A DNA stretch of 64,000 bases from Poriferisodalis sp965226645 (lineage in GTDB: Bacteria > Actinomycetota > Acidimicrobiia > Acidimicrobiales > Poriferisodalaceae). A program made the translations under genes and the position numbers. Within the stretch, counting starts at the first letter, position 1, and every line of letters starts with the position of its first letter. The notes beneath the pieces were generated by a model. That model searched no databases, was not told where the DNA came from, and saw only the letters and a list, made by a program, of their open reading frames with translations. Below are positions 18,399 to 27,109 of the stretch, one piece after another. The DNA lies in the NCBI GenBank assembly GCA_965226645.1, contig CBDDDL010000002.1, positions 496,001-560,000 on the forward strand, read 5' to 3'.

Positions 18399-19424
18399 TT
18401 ACCGCGTGCCTGCGGCCACCAACGCCGCGACCGCAGCCGCGTTGTCCGGTGTCACGAAGCCCGGTCCGGTCAGGATCGGAAGGCCGCCGCCGGCGGTATT
18501 CTGGTTGGTGGCTTGCAGGTGCATCAGAATGACCGGCAGGTAGCCCTGCAGGTACTGCTGCTGGTCGACCGTGAACGCGATATTGCCGGCCTCGATGGCC
18601 GAGATGAGGTCGCCCGACAGGTCGAAGCCGCCAATGATGAGCGTGCGGCCCGCGTCCGAAGCAGCATCCAGCGTCCGCAGCGGAACGTTGGGCCCGGTGC
18701 CGAGCACCCCGTCGATGCTGGAATCCGCAGTCAGCAGAGCGGCGATGGTGGCCTGCTGCTCGTCCGGCGAGGCGTCAAGCCCGATGAATTCGGAAGTGAC
18801 TTCGCCGTTGAAGGTCTCAGCGAGACCCTGGCAGCGCTCGTCGAGGCCAATATTGGACTGCTCTTGGCGTGCACACAGCACGTGCGTGGCGCCGAGTGCG
18901 TTGAAGCGCTCGCCGGCACCATTGCCCGCGACCACCTCGGTCTGACCGATGTGGGACACTCCGCCGAGTTCCTTGTACTGGTTGACGCCAGAGTTCAGCG
19001 TGTACAGCGGGATGCCCGCTTCGACGACGGCGCGTGCGGCGCCTTCAAGACCAGCGGGGTCAGCCAGCGAGATGGCGATGCCGGCGGAACCGTCGGCGAT
19101 GGCGCCCTCGATGGCTTGCGATTGGGCCTGCGCGTCGTTGCTGGATCCGAAGTAGACGACCTCGCAGCCGATTGCTTCGGCGGCGTCGCGCACCGCTACC
19201 TCGACGACCGACCAGAAGGTGCCGCTGTCGCCGTGCGTGATGACGTGATAGGTGTTGTCGCAGTCGCTTTGCGTCAGCTCGACGTCTGCGGCACCCTCCG
19301 TGGTCTCCGAGGCGGCGGCCGGTTCCGTGTCTGCCGACTCGTCGCTGGAGCTGTCGCTGCTGCATGCCGCAGCGAACAATGTCATCGCTGCTAGCAACGC
19401 CAACAGCTTCGAAATTCGTTTCAT
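18399..19424 (-). CDS. Sugar/inositol ABC importer substrate-binding lipoprotein
   Basis: Periplasmic-binding-protein-1-like solute binder of 341 residues. The signal peptide MKRISKLLALLAAMTLFAAA is followed by a lipobox Cys, then an acidic Ser/Asp/Glu linker. The mature part has the type 1 fold signature: VITHGDSGTFWSVVEVAVRD, DPAGLEGAARAVVEAGIPLY and a C-terminal AFTVDQQQYLQGYLPVILM. It lies 74 bp downstream of the iolE-like gene and just upstream of the permease, the usual order for an inositol importer. The ligand is assigned from context. Confidence 0.88.
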   Translation of the reverse strand: MKRISKLLALLAAMTLFAAACSSDSSSDESADTEPAAASETTEGAADVELTQSDCDNTYHVITHGDSGTFWSVVEVAVRDAAEAIGCEVVYFGSSNDAQAQSQAIEGAIADGSAGIAISLADPAGLEGAARAVVEAGIPLYTLNSGVNQYKELGGVSHIGQTEVVAGNGAGERFNALGATHVLCARQEQSNIGLDERCQGLAETFNGEVTSEFIGLDASPDEQQATIAALLTADSSIDGVLGTGPNVPLRTLDAASDAGRTLIIGGFDLSGDLISAIEAGNIAFTVDQQQYLQGYLPVILMHLQATNQNTAGGGLPILTGPGFVTPDNAAAVAALVAAGTR

Positions 19425-19498
19425 CGTGTGAACCCTCCCAGGTCATCGACAAGGGAGGGCGTGTTCCCGTTCCCCCAACGGAGCTAACGCGCCGCGTC

Positions 19499-20389
19499 TC
19501 ATTCTCTCATGAAGTCGAGGCTGGCGACGACGCCCTGACGCAACCGCTCCACTTGTTCCGGATCCGGCCCATCGAGCGCCGCATCCTGCTCGAGCACGTA
19601 CCACACGTCGGGCCGGCAGCGTTCCAGCGCGGCGACGATGTCGCTCATGGGAATCGAGCCCTGTCCGAGCGGAGGAAACAGTCCCTGCTGCACGGCGCTC
19701 ATCAGGGACAACTCGCTACTGCCGAGCCGTCGAGCAAGGGCCGCATCGACATCTTTGATGTGAACCAGCCCGATGCGATCTGCATGGGTCTCAACGAGCG
19801 CTGCAGGATCGGACCCGCCCAGCGTTAGGTGCGCCGTGTCCAGCACGAGGTGGGTTTCGGTGTTGGCGAGCACCGCGCGCGTCTCGTGGTCGTCCTGTAT
19901 GAGCGCTCCCACATGCGGGTGGAATGCCTGGGTGAGACCGTGCCGTTCAACGATTTGGTCCACGTCTGACATCGCCTCATACAGGTGCTGCCACTGCCAA
20001 TCAGCAAGTCCGGGGCGCTGCCAGTCATCGTGATCAGTGATCGGGCAGCTGACGAACCATGTCGCCCCGGCTGCTTCCATTTGTGCCGCTACCTCTTCGG
20101 TGCGAGCCATTTCGGCCTCACGCCGGTCTGGGTCGTGCAGCACGAGCGTGACGAACCCGCCCAGCAGGGAGAGCCCGTACCGGTCGAGCGTCGCCGCCAG
20201 CTCGGTGCCCTGAGTCGGCAGGAAGCCGACCGGTCCCATTTCGGTGTGCGTGAACCCCAGCGCGGCCATGTCCGACAAGACCTCGTCCGCACCCAGCTGA
20301 TGGCCCCAGCCCGGCACCTCGCACACACCCCAGGTGATGGGCGCGGCGGCCAGTCGCTCACGCAATGGCCTTCGCGGTGACGTGCCCAT
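19499..20389 (-). CDS. IolE-like sugar isomerase/dehydratase (TIM barrel)
   Basis: Xylose-isomerase-like TIM-barrel protein of 296 residues, first gene of the inositol operon. The N-terminus WGVCEVPGWGHQLGADEVLS and the GFTHTEMGPVGFLP that follows are typical of inosose dehydratase relatives (2-keto-myo-inositol to diketo-inositol). Metal-site segments QAFHPHVGA, HLVLDTAHLTLGG and HIKDVD are present. True IolE or a related epimerase cannot be separated by eye; operon context favours IolE. Confidence 0.78.
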   Translation of the reverse strand: MGTSPRRPLRERLAAAPITWGVCEVPGWGHQLGADEVLSDMAALGFTHTEMGPVGFLPTQGTELAATLDRYGLSLLGGFVTLVLHDPDRREAEMARTEEVAAQMEAAGATWFVSCPITDHDDWQRPGLADWQWQHLYEAMSDVDQIVERHGLTQAFHPHVGALIQDDHETRAVLANTETHLVLDTAHLTLGGSDPAALVETHADRIGLVHIKDVDAALARRLGSSELSLMSAVQQGLFPPLGQGSIPMSDIVAALERCRPDVWYVLEQDAALDGPDPEQVERLRQGVVASLDFMRE

Positions 20390-20425
20390 GCAAACCCCAG
20401 ATCGAGACAGTAGAAGAGGTGCTCA

Positions 20426-20440
20426 GTTGTACTCGTTGTA
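20426..20440. promoter_or_regulatory. Direct repeat in the divergent promoter region of the inositol operon
   Basis: The 151-bp spacer between the iolE-like gene and the divergent CnbZ-like gene contains GTTGTA at 20426-20431 and again at 20435-20440, nine bases apart, in a locally AT-richer stretch. It could be a regulator site, but two six-base repeats can occur by chance. Confidence 0.25.
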
Positions 20441-20540
20441 TCTGTTTGCGAACGGGCGGGTCTGATACGCGACGACAATCGCCAGTGGCACCGACCGCCT
20501 GCGCGAGCAGACTTTGCAGCGCTGACCCAGGAGACAACTC

Positions 20541-21290
20541 ATGCTCATTTCCAACCCCCGTGGGGGATACGACTTTCTCACTGGCATCTCCCCGTTCTCC
20601 AGCGGGGTTGTTGCTCACAGCGGCCACGAGGTGGTCCACGCCACGCTCGGCGCACACTTGCCGTGGCGCGAGGGTTTCGAGCTGATCGACGCCCACCTGG
20701 CTGCTGTCGAACGGGAGCGTCAGGCGCTCTGCGCGATCGAGCTTCGCTGCACAACCCCGTACTCCATGGCGGGCTTCATCGAGTTCAATGCCGGCTACGT
20801 CGAGCTTGTGCGGTCATGGGACCTCTACGTCGACGAGCACAACCCGTTGGCCCGCACCAATGTGGCCCCGGCCGAGCATCCGCCGGCCGAGCCGGTGCTG
20901 CACGCTTTCTCCTACACCATCGAGGCGCCCGAGGATGCGCCGACGACGTTCGTGGTGTCGGGCGCCGGCGAGATTCCCGAAGCAACGCTCGATGACAGCG
21001 CCATCATCCGCAAGGGCGAGACCGGGCCCGAGGCCATGCGCGAAAAGGCCGGGCACGTGGTTGCCACCATGGGTTCGCGTCTGGAGGCGCTCGGCGCAGG
21101 CTGGGACCTGGTCACCACCACCGACGTGTACACGGTGTTCATGCACCAAGGTTTGACCGAGGACGCGGTGATCCCTGAAATGGGTCCGGCAACCCGCCAT
21201 GGGTTGCGCTGGTACCGATCGCGTCCCCCGGTCCACGATCTCGACTTCGAGATGGACGTCCGCTGCATCCGGCACGAGATCACGGTCTAA
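20541..21290 (+). CDS. CnbZ/RidA-like protein, function uncertain
   Basis: 249-residue cytoplasmic protein. The patterns GISPFSSGVVAHSGHEVVHA, LPWREGFELIDAHL, ALCAIELRC, NPLARTNVAP and HAFSYT resemble proteins annotated as 2-amino-5-chloromuconate deaminase (CnbZ), which belong to the RidA/YjgF superfamily that acts on imines and enamines. It diverges from the inositol operon, which gives no clue to a muconate pathway, so a general deaminase or damage-control role is equally possible. An IS1380-type element is inserted exactly on its stop codon; the TAA is kept within the target duplication, so the protein is intact. Confidence 0.6.
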   Translation: MLISNPRGGYDFLTGISPFSSGVVAHSGHEVVHATLGAHLPWREGFELIDAHLAAVERERQALCAIELRCTTPYSMAGFIEFNAGYVELVRSWDLYVDEHNPLARTNVAPAEHPPAEPVLHAFSYTIEAPEDAPTTFVVSGAGEIPEATLDDSAIIRKGETGPEAMREKAGHVVATMGSRLEALGAGWDLVTTTDVYTVFMHQGLTEDAVIPEMGPATRHGLRWYRSRPPVHDLDFEMDVRCIRHEITV

Positions 21291-21291
21291 G

Positions 21292-22914
21292 CCTGAATCC
21301 ACCGATTGGTGGGTGTGTGGGGGTGGTCGCGTCCGCGAAAAAGGCCTCCTGATCTGCGACGATTGTGATGTTCATAGCCACATTCGTCTCAAAAACAGGA
21401 GGCACTTTTTGTGTCTGGATCATCGCGCAAGTCCGGACCGGTTCGCAACGACCTTCGATCATGAGGGCCTGGTGGCCAACGCGGGCCTGATCCTGGCGGG
21501 AACGCTGATGGACCGTCTGGGCCTGTCGGGGCTGATCGAGCGGTGGGTGCGCACCGGTTCCGCGAACCCGGGCCCCAAGATCTGCACCGTGGTCGCCGCA
21601 ATGCTCGCAGGCGGCACCCACATCGATCACGTCGAGATGCTGCGCGCCGGACGCACCGGTCGGGTGCTGGGATTCCGCCCGATGGCGCCGTCGACGGTCG
21701 GGACGTTGCGGCGGACGTTCACGTTCGGTCACGTCCGCCAGCTCGAAGCGGTGCTGTCGCGCACGCTGGCGCGCGCCTGGGGACTGGGCGCAGGCCCCGG
21801 CAAGGCGCCGCTGGTGGTCGATGTGGACTCCACGATCTGCGAGGTCCACGGCAAACAAAAACAAGGAGCCGCGTACGGCTACACCAGCGTGCTCGGCTAT
21901 CACCCGCTGCTCGCTGCACGCGCCGACACCGGCGAGGTGCTCGGCGCCCGCATGCGCAAAGGGTCCGCGGGGTCCTCGCGAGGCGTGGTGCGCTTCGTCG
22001 ACGAGCTCGCCGCGAACCTGCGACGAGCCGGGGCTGCCGGGCCGACCACGGTGCGCGCCGACTCCCGATTCTGGTCACGCAAACTGATCGACCGTCTCGA
22101 CGCCCACGACTTCAAATGGTCGATCACCGTCGCCACCGTCGCCCTCGGATCCGCTGTTCGCGCAGCGATCCAAGCGATCGGCGGCACCGCATGGACCGAC
22201 ATCGACTACACCAAAGACGGCCACGCCCAAGTCGCCGAGACCCAATACACCACCGGCCGCGGCAAACAGAAACGCACCGTCCGCCTCGTCGTGCGCCGCA
22301 CCCGCCTCACCGAGGGCGCACAGCAACGACTGTGGCCCGACTGGCGACACCACGCATTCAACGCCAACACCGATCACGACACCGCCGCCGCCGACGAGTT
22401 CCACCGCGCCCACGCCGTCGTCGAGCTCGCCATCCGCGACCTCAAAGAAGGCACCGGACTCGAGCACGTCCCCTCAGGGCACTACGGCGCGAACTGCGCA
22501 CCGCTCGCATGCGCCGTGCTCGCCCACAACATCGGCCACCCGACCAACACGCTCGCCGACGCGCCGCCGGCCACGAACCGCTCCCGCCGCACCCGACTCG
22601 TCGCCCTCGCCGCCGTAGCAGTCAACCGATCCGGCACACCCACCCTGCGATACCCCGCCCGCTGGCCCTGGGCCACACAATTCCGAGCCACACTCAGCGC
22701 TCTCAGGGCCCTGCCAGGACCCTCAGGCTGACCCGAACCGCCCGGAACCGACGCCCCCACACAAACCCAGCGTCGACAACCCCGAACCACACCCGCACCC
22801 CTACCCCAACACGCCCAAACACACCAAACCACACCCCCAACAACCCGGCACCACCCCAACCCGCCACCGACCCGCGAAACCCGCGCCCACCAAAGGTCAA
22901 TCGGTGGATTCAGG
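21292..22914 (+). mobile_element. Complete IS1380-family insertion sequence
   Basis: 1623-bp element. The ends form an inverted repeat: CCTGAATCCACCGATTG at 21292-21308 and its reverse complement ending at 22914, perfect over 17 bp (one further symmetric base belongs to the flank). The 5-bp direct repeat CTAAG at 21287-21291 and 22915-22919 is the target duplication. It carries one transposase gene. The 3' end from 22732 to 22895 is almost free of G and T on the plus strand. Perfect ends and duplication indicate a recent insertion. Confidence 0.92.
21409..22731 (+). CDS. IS1380-family DDE transposase
   Basis: 440-residue transposase. The frame is open well upstream, but a strong AGGAGG at 21397-21402 places the start at the TTG of 21409, with the protein reading MCLDHRASPDRF. 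Family features are FDHEGLVANAGLILAGTLMD, AMLAGGTHIDHVEMLRAG, the catalytic-region VVDVDSTICEVHGKQKQGA, RADSRFWS and a late HAVVELAIRDLKEG. No frameshift or stop, so probably active. The C-terminal part is arginine-rich and basic. Confidence 0.9.
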   Translation: MCLDHRASPDRFATTFDHEGLVANAGLILAGTLMDRLGLSGLIERWVRTGSANPGPKICTVVAAMLAGGTHIDHVEMLRAGRTGRVLGFRPMAPSTVGTLRRTFTFGHVRQLEAVLSRTLARAWGLGAGPGKAPLVVDVDSTICEVHGKQKQGAAYGYTSVLGYHPLLAARADTGEVLGARMRKGSAGSSRGVVRFVDELAANLRRAGAAGPTTVRADSRFWSRKLIDRLDAHDFKWSITVATVALGSAVRAAIQAIGGTAWTDIDYTKDGHAQVAETQYTTGRGKQKRTVRLVVRRTRLTEGAQQRLWPDWRHHAFNANTDHDTAAADEFHRAHAVVELAIRDLKEGTGLEHVPSGHYGANCAPLACAVLAHNIGHPTNTLADAPPATNRSRRTRLVALAAVAVNRSGTPTLRYPARWPWATQFRATLSALRALPGPSG

Positions 22915-22998
22915 CTAAGAGAGGGGGTCGAATTCGGCACGCGGGTTCGGTGAGCGCTGTATTGGCCAAACAGTCGATGGGACTACGATCAGCGTTCA

Positions 22999-23640
22999 GT
23001 GTTACATCCCTCAGATCCCGGGCCTCCGGTTCCAGCCGAAACGGCGCAGCGCATTCGAGGACCCAAAGAGGTCACCGAACGCCTCCTAAATTCGGCCATA
23101 ACCGTTTTCGGCGAGCGCGGCTTCGATTCCGCCACAGTCTCGGCAATCGCCCGCGGGTGCGGATTGACAACCGGGGCCATCTACGCGCGTTGGCCCACTA
23201 AGCGCGAACTGTTCACCGCCGTCATCGAGCACACATCGGCGCGGCGGATGCTGCTGTTGATCAAGGATGCTGAGGCAACCACTGCCGAGAAGCTCGCGAT
23301 GCTGGGCGCGACGCTGCTCACGTCGACTCGCGACGACACCCGCAACCTGTGGATCGAGGCATGTGTCAGCGCCGGCCGCGACCCGTCGCTGCACCCGATC
23401 ATTGCCCAGTGCCAAGAGGCAGAGGCGGGCGATCTCGCGGAGATCGTGGCCGAAGGCAAGGCGTCTGGCGTCATCGACCCGTCGTTGAGCACCGATGCGG
23501 TCGTCTTCTTGTGCCAGTCGCTCGGCCTTGGCACCTATCTGGCCATGCGTGTTCAGGCCGAAGAGCGGGGTCGCCCATCCGATGACGAATGGTCCGATCT
23601 CGTGGCTCGGATCATCAGAGCAATCAGGCCGGGGAATTGA
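22999..23640 (+). CDS. TetR-family transcriptional regulator
   Basis: 213-residue repressor-type protein, GTG start. The N-terminal helix-turn-helix is ATVSAIARGCGLTTGAIYAR followed by WPTKRELFTAVIEH; the C-terminal two thirds is a helical ligand/dimer domain with AQCQEAEAGDLAEIVAEGKA. It probably regulated the hydrolase now reduced to a pseudogene directly downstream, or the genes on the other side of the IS element, which now separates it from its former left neighbours by 1.6 kb. Confidence 0.88.
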   Translation: MLHPSDPGPPVPAETAQRIRGPKEVTERLLNSAITVFGERGFDSATVSAIARGCGLTTGAIYARWPTKRELFTAVIEHTSARRMLLLIKDAEATTAEKLAMLGATLLTSTRDDTRNLWIEACVSAGRDPSLHPIIAQCQEAEAGDLAEIVAEGKASGVIDPSLSTDAVVFLCQSLGLGTYLAMRVQAEERGRPSDDEWSDLVARIIRAIRPGN

Positions 23641-23655
23641 GTCGAGCCAGCGGCG

Positions 23656-24406
23656 GTGGCCAGCACGGCTGCCCACCGTGCTGCTCATGCTGCTGCTCAT
23701 GGTGGCAGCGGCAGCGGTGACCAGAACCGGGATTCCGCCTTGGCCGGCTTCAAGCTGTTCGCCGTGCTCGCCGACGAGTTGGCCCAACGAGGCATCGCTT
23801 CCCTGCGCTTTGATGACCGTGGCGTCGGCGGATCTTCAGGCGACGGTCTGGAGGCAACCATCGAGGACCGAGCCTCCGATGTCGAAGCAGCCGTCAGGCT
23901 GCTCCGCTCCCGAGACGACATCGAGGCCGGCAGTAGCGACTGGGCACAAGGCTGGGACCAGGTCACCGCAGCAGCCCGAGCGTTGGCCCTTCGGCTAGTG
24001 GAAGCGCTGCCGGAACGGTCGCGCAACGCCTTGGGCGACATCGACAATTACGTAGACGTCATCGTCAGCCAGAAGCTGACCGCTTGGCAGAGTCCGTGGT
24101 TCGCGTCATTACTTGAAGTACGACCCGAGCCCTGCCATTGGAGCCCTTCGCGTTCCGGTCATGGCGCTCTTTGGCGAGCTGGACACCCAAGTACGAGCTG
24201 ACGTCAATGCGACCGCGATCTCCGAGGCGATCGCAGCGGGTGACGTCCCGGGCTACGCCATCGCAACGGTCTTCGGTGCAAACCACCTGTTCCAGACGGC
24301 CTCCACGGGCAGCCTCGACGAGTACGACCAGCTGAGACCCGAATTCGCTCCCGACTTCCTGGACTTCCTACTGCCATGGCTGACCGAGCAGGTCGGACCA
24401 CGGTAG
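23656..24406 (+). pseudogene. Alpha/beta-hydrolase remnant
   Basis: Pieces of a lysophospholipase-like alpha/beta hydrolase in more than one frame. Recognisable are GSGSGDQNRDSALAGFKLFA, RGIASLRFDDRGVGGSSGD and, after a one-base shift near 24107, KYDPSPAIGALRVPVMALFG and GANHLFQTA (the C-terminal His region). The N-terminal domain is missing. The segment that should hold the GHSEG nucleophile elbow between about 23925 and 23950 is deleted, and another shift near 23700 separates LPTVLLMLLLMV from the rest. Not functional. Confidence 0.75.
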
Positions 24407-24481
24407 GCAGCGCTCAGCCTCGACCGTTGGGTACGACAACTATCCGGGCACAACCCAAGTCAGTCTCAAGCCACGGTTGCG

Positions 24482-25258
24482 CTACATGGTCAACACCGAG
24501 GCGAGCAGGGTTCGGGTGTAGGCGTGCTGGGGATCGTCGAAAAGAGCGCTAGCTGCTTGTTGCTCCACGATCTCGCCCGAGCGCATGACCGCGATGCGAT
24601 CTGCGAGGTGTCGGGCGACGCCGAGATCGTGAGTGATGAAGAGGTAGGTGAGTCCATGGTCAGCCTTGATCTGCTGCAGGAGGTTCAGCACACCCGCCTG
24701 CACCGAGACGTCAAGCGACGAGGTGGGTTCGTCGAAGATGATCATTGACGGCTCCAGGATCAGCGCGCGGGCGAGCACGACCCGCTGAGCCTGACCGCCG
24801 CTGAGTTCGTGCGGGAGGCGGTCGCGCATGGCCGGACTCAGGTCGAGCGAGGCGATCATCTCGTTGGCGCGCTGTCGACGTTGGGACCGGTCAAGGCTGG
24901 TGTGCACGGGCAGCGGTTCTTCGACTTGGTTTCCGACACGTTGGCGAGGATTGAGCGCGAGCAGCGGGTTCTGGGCCACCATCTGCATGCGGCTCCGCAT
25001 CAGACGCCGGGCCTGGCCCCGCAAACCAACGAGTTCGGTACCGCTGAAGCGAATGCTGCCGCCGGTGGGATGAATCAGGCCGACCACGGCCTCCGCGAGC
25101 GTGGACTTGCCTGCGCCCGACTCCCCCACGACCGCGAGCGTCTCGCCCTCGAACACCTCCAAGTCGAGACCGTCGATCACCGTGACCGACCGCTTGCGGC
25201 CCGAGGCTCGGGCCCCGAACTCGACGCGAAGGCCCCGCATCGACAGCAGCGGGGTCAC
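24482..25258 (-). CDS. Peptide ABC importer ATPase, DppF/OppF type
   Basis: ATPase of 258 residues for a dipeptide/oligopeptide-type importer. The GTG at 25258 overlaps the preceding gene's TGA (GTGA), which argues for this start over an ATG eight codons earlier. Walker A is GESGAGKSTLAE, Q-loop MVAQNPLLALNP, signature LSGGQAQRVVLARA, Walker B IIFDEPTSSLD and H-loop FITHDLGVARHLAD. It lacks the long C-terminal extension of its partner. Last gene of the dpp-like operon. Confidence 0.87.
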   Translation of the reverse strand: MTPLLSMRGLRVEFGARASGRKRSVTVIDGLDLEVFEGETLAVVGESGAGKSTLAEAVVGLIHPTGGSIRFSGTELVGLRGQARRLMRSRMQMVAQNPLLALNPRQRVGNQVEEPLPVHTSLDRSQRRQRANEMIASLDLSPAMRDRLPHELSGGQAQRVVLARALILEPSMIIFDEPTSSLDVSVQAGVLNLLQQIKADHGLTYLFITHDLGVARHLADRIAVMRSGEIVEQQAASALFDDPQHAYTRTLLASVLTM

Positions 25259-26184
25259 GCCGGCATCTCCACGAGGACGCACGCCGCGGTGTGTTCGGGC
25301 TGCACGGGACGCAGCGCAGGTTGATCGGTACGGCAGATGTCATCCGCGTGTCGGCAACGAGGAGCGAAGGCGCAGCCGGAGATTTCGGCTCGACCGTCGG
25401 GCACGCTCCCCGGAATCGAGGCCAGGTCCCCTCCGACGGCCTCGGGTCGGGGAACGGACTCGAGCAACGCCTGGGTGTAGGGGTGAGTCGGGCTGCCGAG
25501 GACTTGACTGGTGGTGCCCGTCTCGGCGATCCGGCCGGCATAGAGCACCATCACGCGGTCGCACACACGTCGAATGGCAGCCAGATCGTGGCTGATGAGC
25601 ACCACTGCAAGCTGAAGGCGGTGGCGAAGATCGGCGATGAGGTCCAGCACCTGGGCCTGGGTCGTGACGTCGAGCGCCGTGGTGGGCTCGTCGGCGATCA
25701 ACAGCTGCGGCTGCTGGGCTAGAGCCAGGGCGATCACCGCCCGCTGTCTCATCCCGCCCGAGAACTCATGGGGATAGGCGTCCAGCAACCGCTCGGGCTC
25801 GGAAAGACCCACCTCGGCCAGCAGGCCGCACAGCACTTCAAGGTCGCGAGTTCCGGCGACAAGCTGGAGCTGCCGCCCGATGGTGAACACGGGATTCAGG
25901 GCAGCCCCCGCATTCTGGTACACGAGCGCGGCGGCTGCCTGCAGCGTGCCGTCAGTGGGTGTCGCCTCACCGGAGAGGCGCATCGCGCCGCTCACGGCCG
26001 CCGAGGCGGGAAGCAGACCGAGAGGGGCTCGGAACAGCACTGTCTTGCCGCAGCCAGACTCGCCGACCACTCCCAGAATCTCGCCTCGCTGTACCTGCAG
26101 CGACACCCCACGGACAGCGCGTACCGGTCCGGTGGGCGGGTTGAACGTGACGTGCAGGTCGTCGACTTCCAACAAAGCCGTCAT
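25255..26184 (-). CDS. Peptide ABC importer ATPase, DppD/OppD type
   Basis: 309-residue ATPase. The frame extends upstream, but the ATG at 26184 overlaps the permease stop (ATGA) and begins MTALLEVDDLHVTF, so it is taken as the start. Walker A GESGCGKTVLF, signature FSGGMRQRAVIALAL, Walker B LLIADEPTTALD. The C-terminal oligopeptide-ATPase region with THPYTQALLESVPRP and cysteines in GCAFAPRCRHADDIC is intact, as in DppD/OppD. It forms a heterodimer with the downstream ATPase. Confidence 0.88.
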   Translation of the reverse strand: MTALLEVDDLHVTFNPPTGPVRAVRGVSLQVQRGEILGVVGESGCGKTVLFRAPLGLLPASAAVSGAMRLSGEATPTDGTLQAAAALVYQNAGAALNPVFTIGRQLQLVAGTRDLEVLCGLLAEVGLSEPERLLDAYPHEFSGGMRQRAVIALALAQQPQLLIADEPTTALDVTTQAQVLDLIADLRHRLQLAVVLISHDLAAIRRVCDRVMVLYAGRIAETGTTSQVLGSPTHPYTQALLESVPRPEAVGGDLASIPGSVPDGRAEISGCAFAPRCRHADDICRTDQPALRPVQPEHTAACVLVEMPA

Positions 26185-27109
26185 TGCTGGTCGCCTCGGG
26201 TACGGGGATCGGTGACGTCTCGGATGACATCGCCGGCGAGGTTGAAGGCCATGGCCACGATCACGATGGCCGCTCCGGCGAAGCCGGCCATCCACCATTG
26301 GCCCGACAGGACGTATTGGCGGCCTTCGGAGATCATGGTGCCCCAGTCAGCAGTGGGCGGACGGGGGCCCAGCCCGACGAAGCTCAGGCCCGCCGCTGTG
26401 AGCACCGCGCACCCAGGTCGGCCGTCGCTTGCACCCACACGGGCGCCATGGCGTTGGGCACGATGTGCTTGGCGATGACGCGCCGGTTCGGAACACCGAT
26501 GGCCCTTGCCGCCTTGACGTAAGGCCGTTCTCGCAGACTCAGCACTTGCGAGCGGACGAGCCGCGAGTACCACGGCCACCACGAGATCGCGATGGCGATG
26601 ATCGTGTTTCGCAGACTCGCGCCCAGAGCGGCCGCGACCAGCACGGCCAGCAGCAGCGGAGGGAACGCCAGAAACGTGTCGGTGATCCGCATCAGGACTT
26701 CGTCAACCCAGCGGCCGAAGTACCCGGCAATCGCTCCCACCACCACACCGATCACGACCGACAGCACAACCACCCCGAGCGCCACCAGCATCGCCGTGCG
26801 CGCCCCGAACAGCACCCGGGCAAGCACATCGCGGCCCAGATCGTCGGTACCCAGCCAGTGAGACCAGTTCGGACCCTGCAGCCGGACCGGCAGATCTGGG
26901 ACGCCGCGGCCGGCTTCGGCATAGGGCGTCAGCCACGGGGCGAACACCGCCGCCAGCATGAACAGCACAACAATCACCGTCGCGGCCATACCCAGACGGC
27001 TTCGGACGAAGTGCCACGGCGCGCTTCCCGGTGCCGCAACCCGGCTACGGGCCCGCCGCAAGCCAGAAAGTCCGAACCGGCGGGCGGGCGGCTGAGGCTC
27101 GTCGTCCAT
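26181..27109 (-). pseudogene. Peptide ABC permease DppC type, frameshifted near the C-terminus
   Basis: Inner-membrane permease of about 308 residues. The first 235 codons read intact: WLGTDDLGRDVLARVLFGAR, AIAGYFGRWVDEVLMR and the EAA-loop PYVKAARAIGVPNRRVIAKH. Near 26404, within GGTGCGCGG, the frame shifts by one base and continues as AVLTAAGLSFVGLGPRPPTA, then DWGTMISEGRQYVLSG, in the next frame to the stop at 26181. One lost C or G explains it. Either a sequencing error or an inactivating change; if real, the importer is dead. Its ATG shares one base with the DppB stop (TGATG). Confidence 0.82.

Noticed and set aside
17526..19394. A 622-codon plus-strand frame antisense to the permease and binding-protein genes
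   Set aside because: Its composition is that of the complement of GC-rich coding sequence, it has no recognisable domain, and it overlaps two certain genes.
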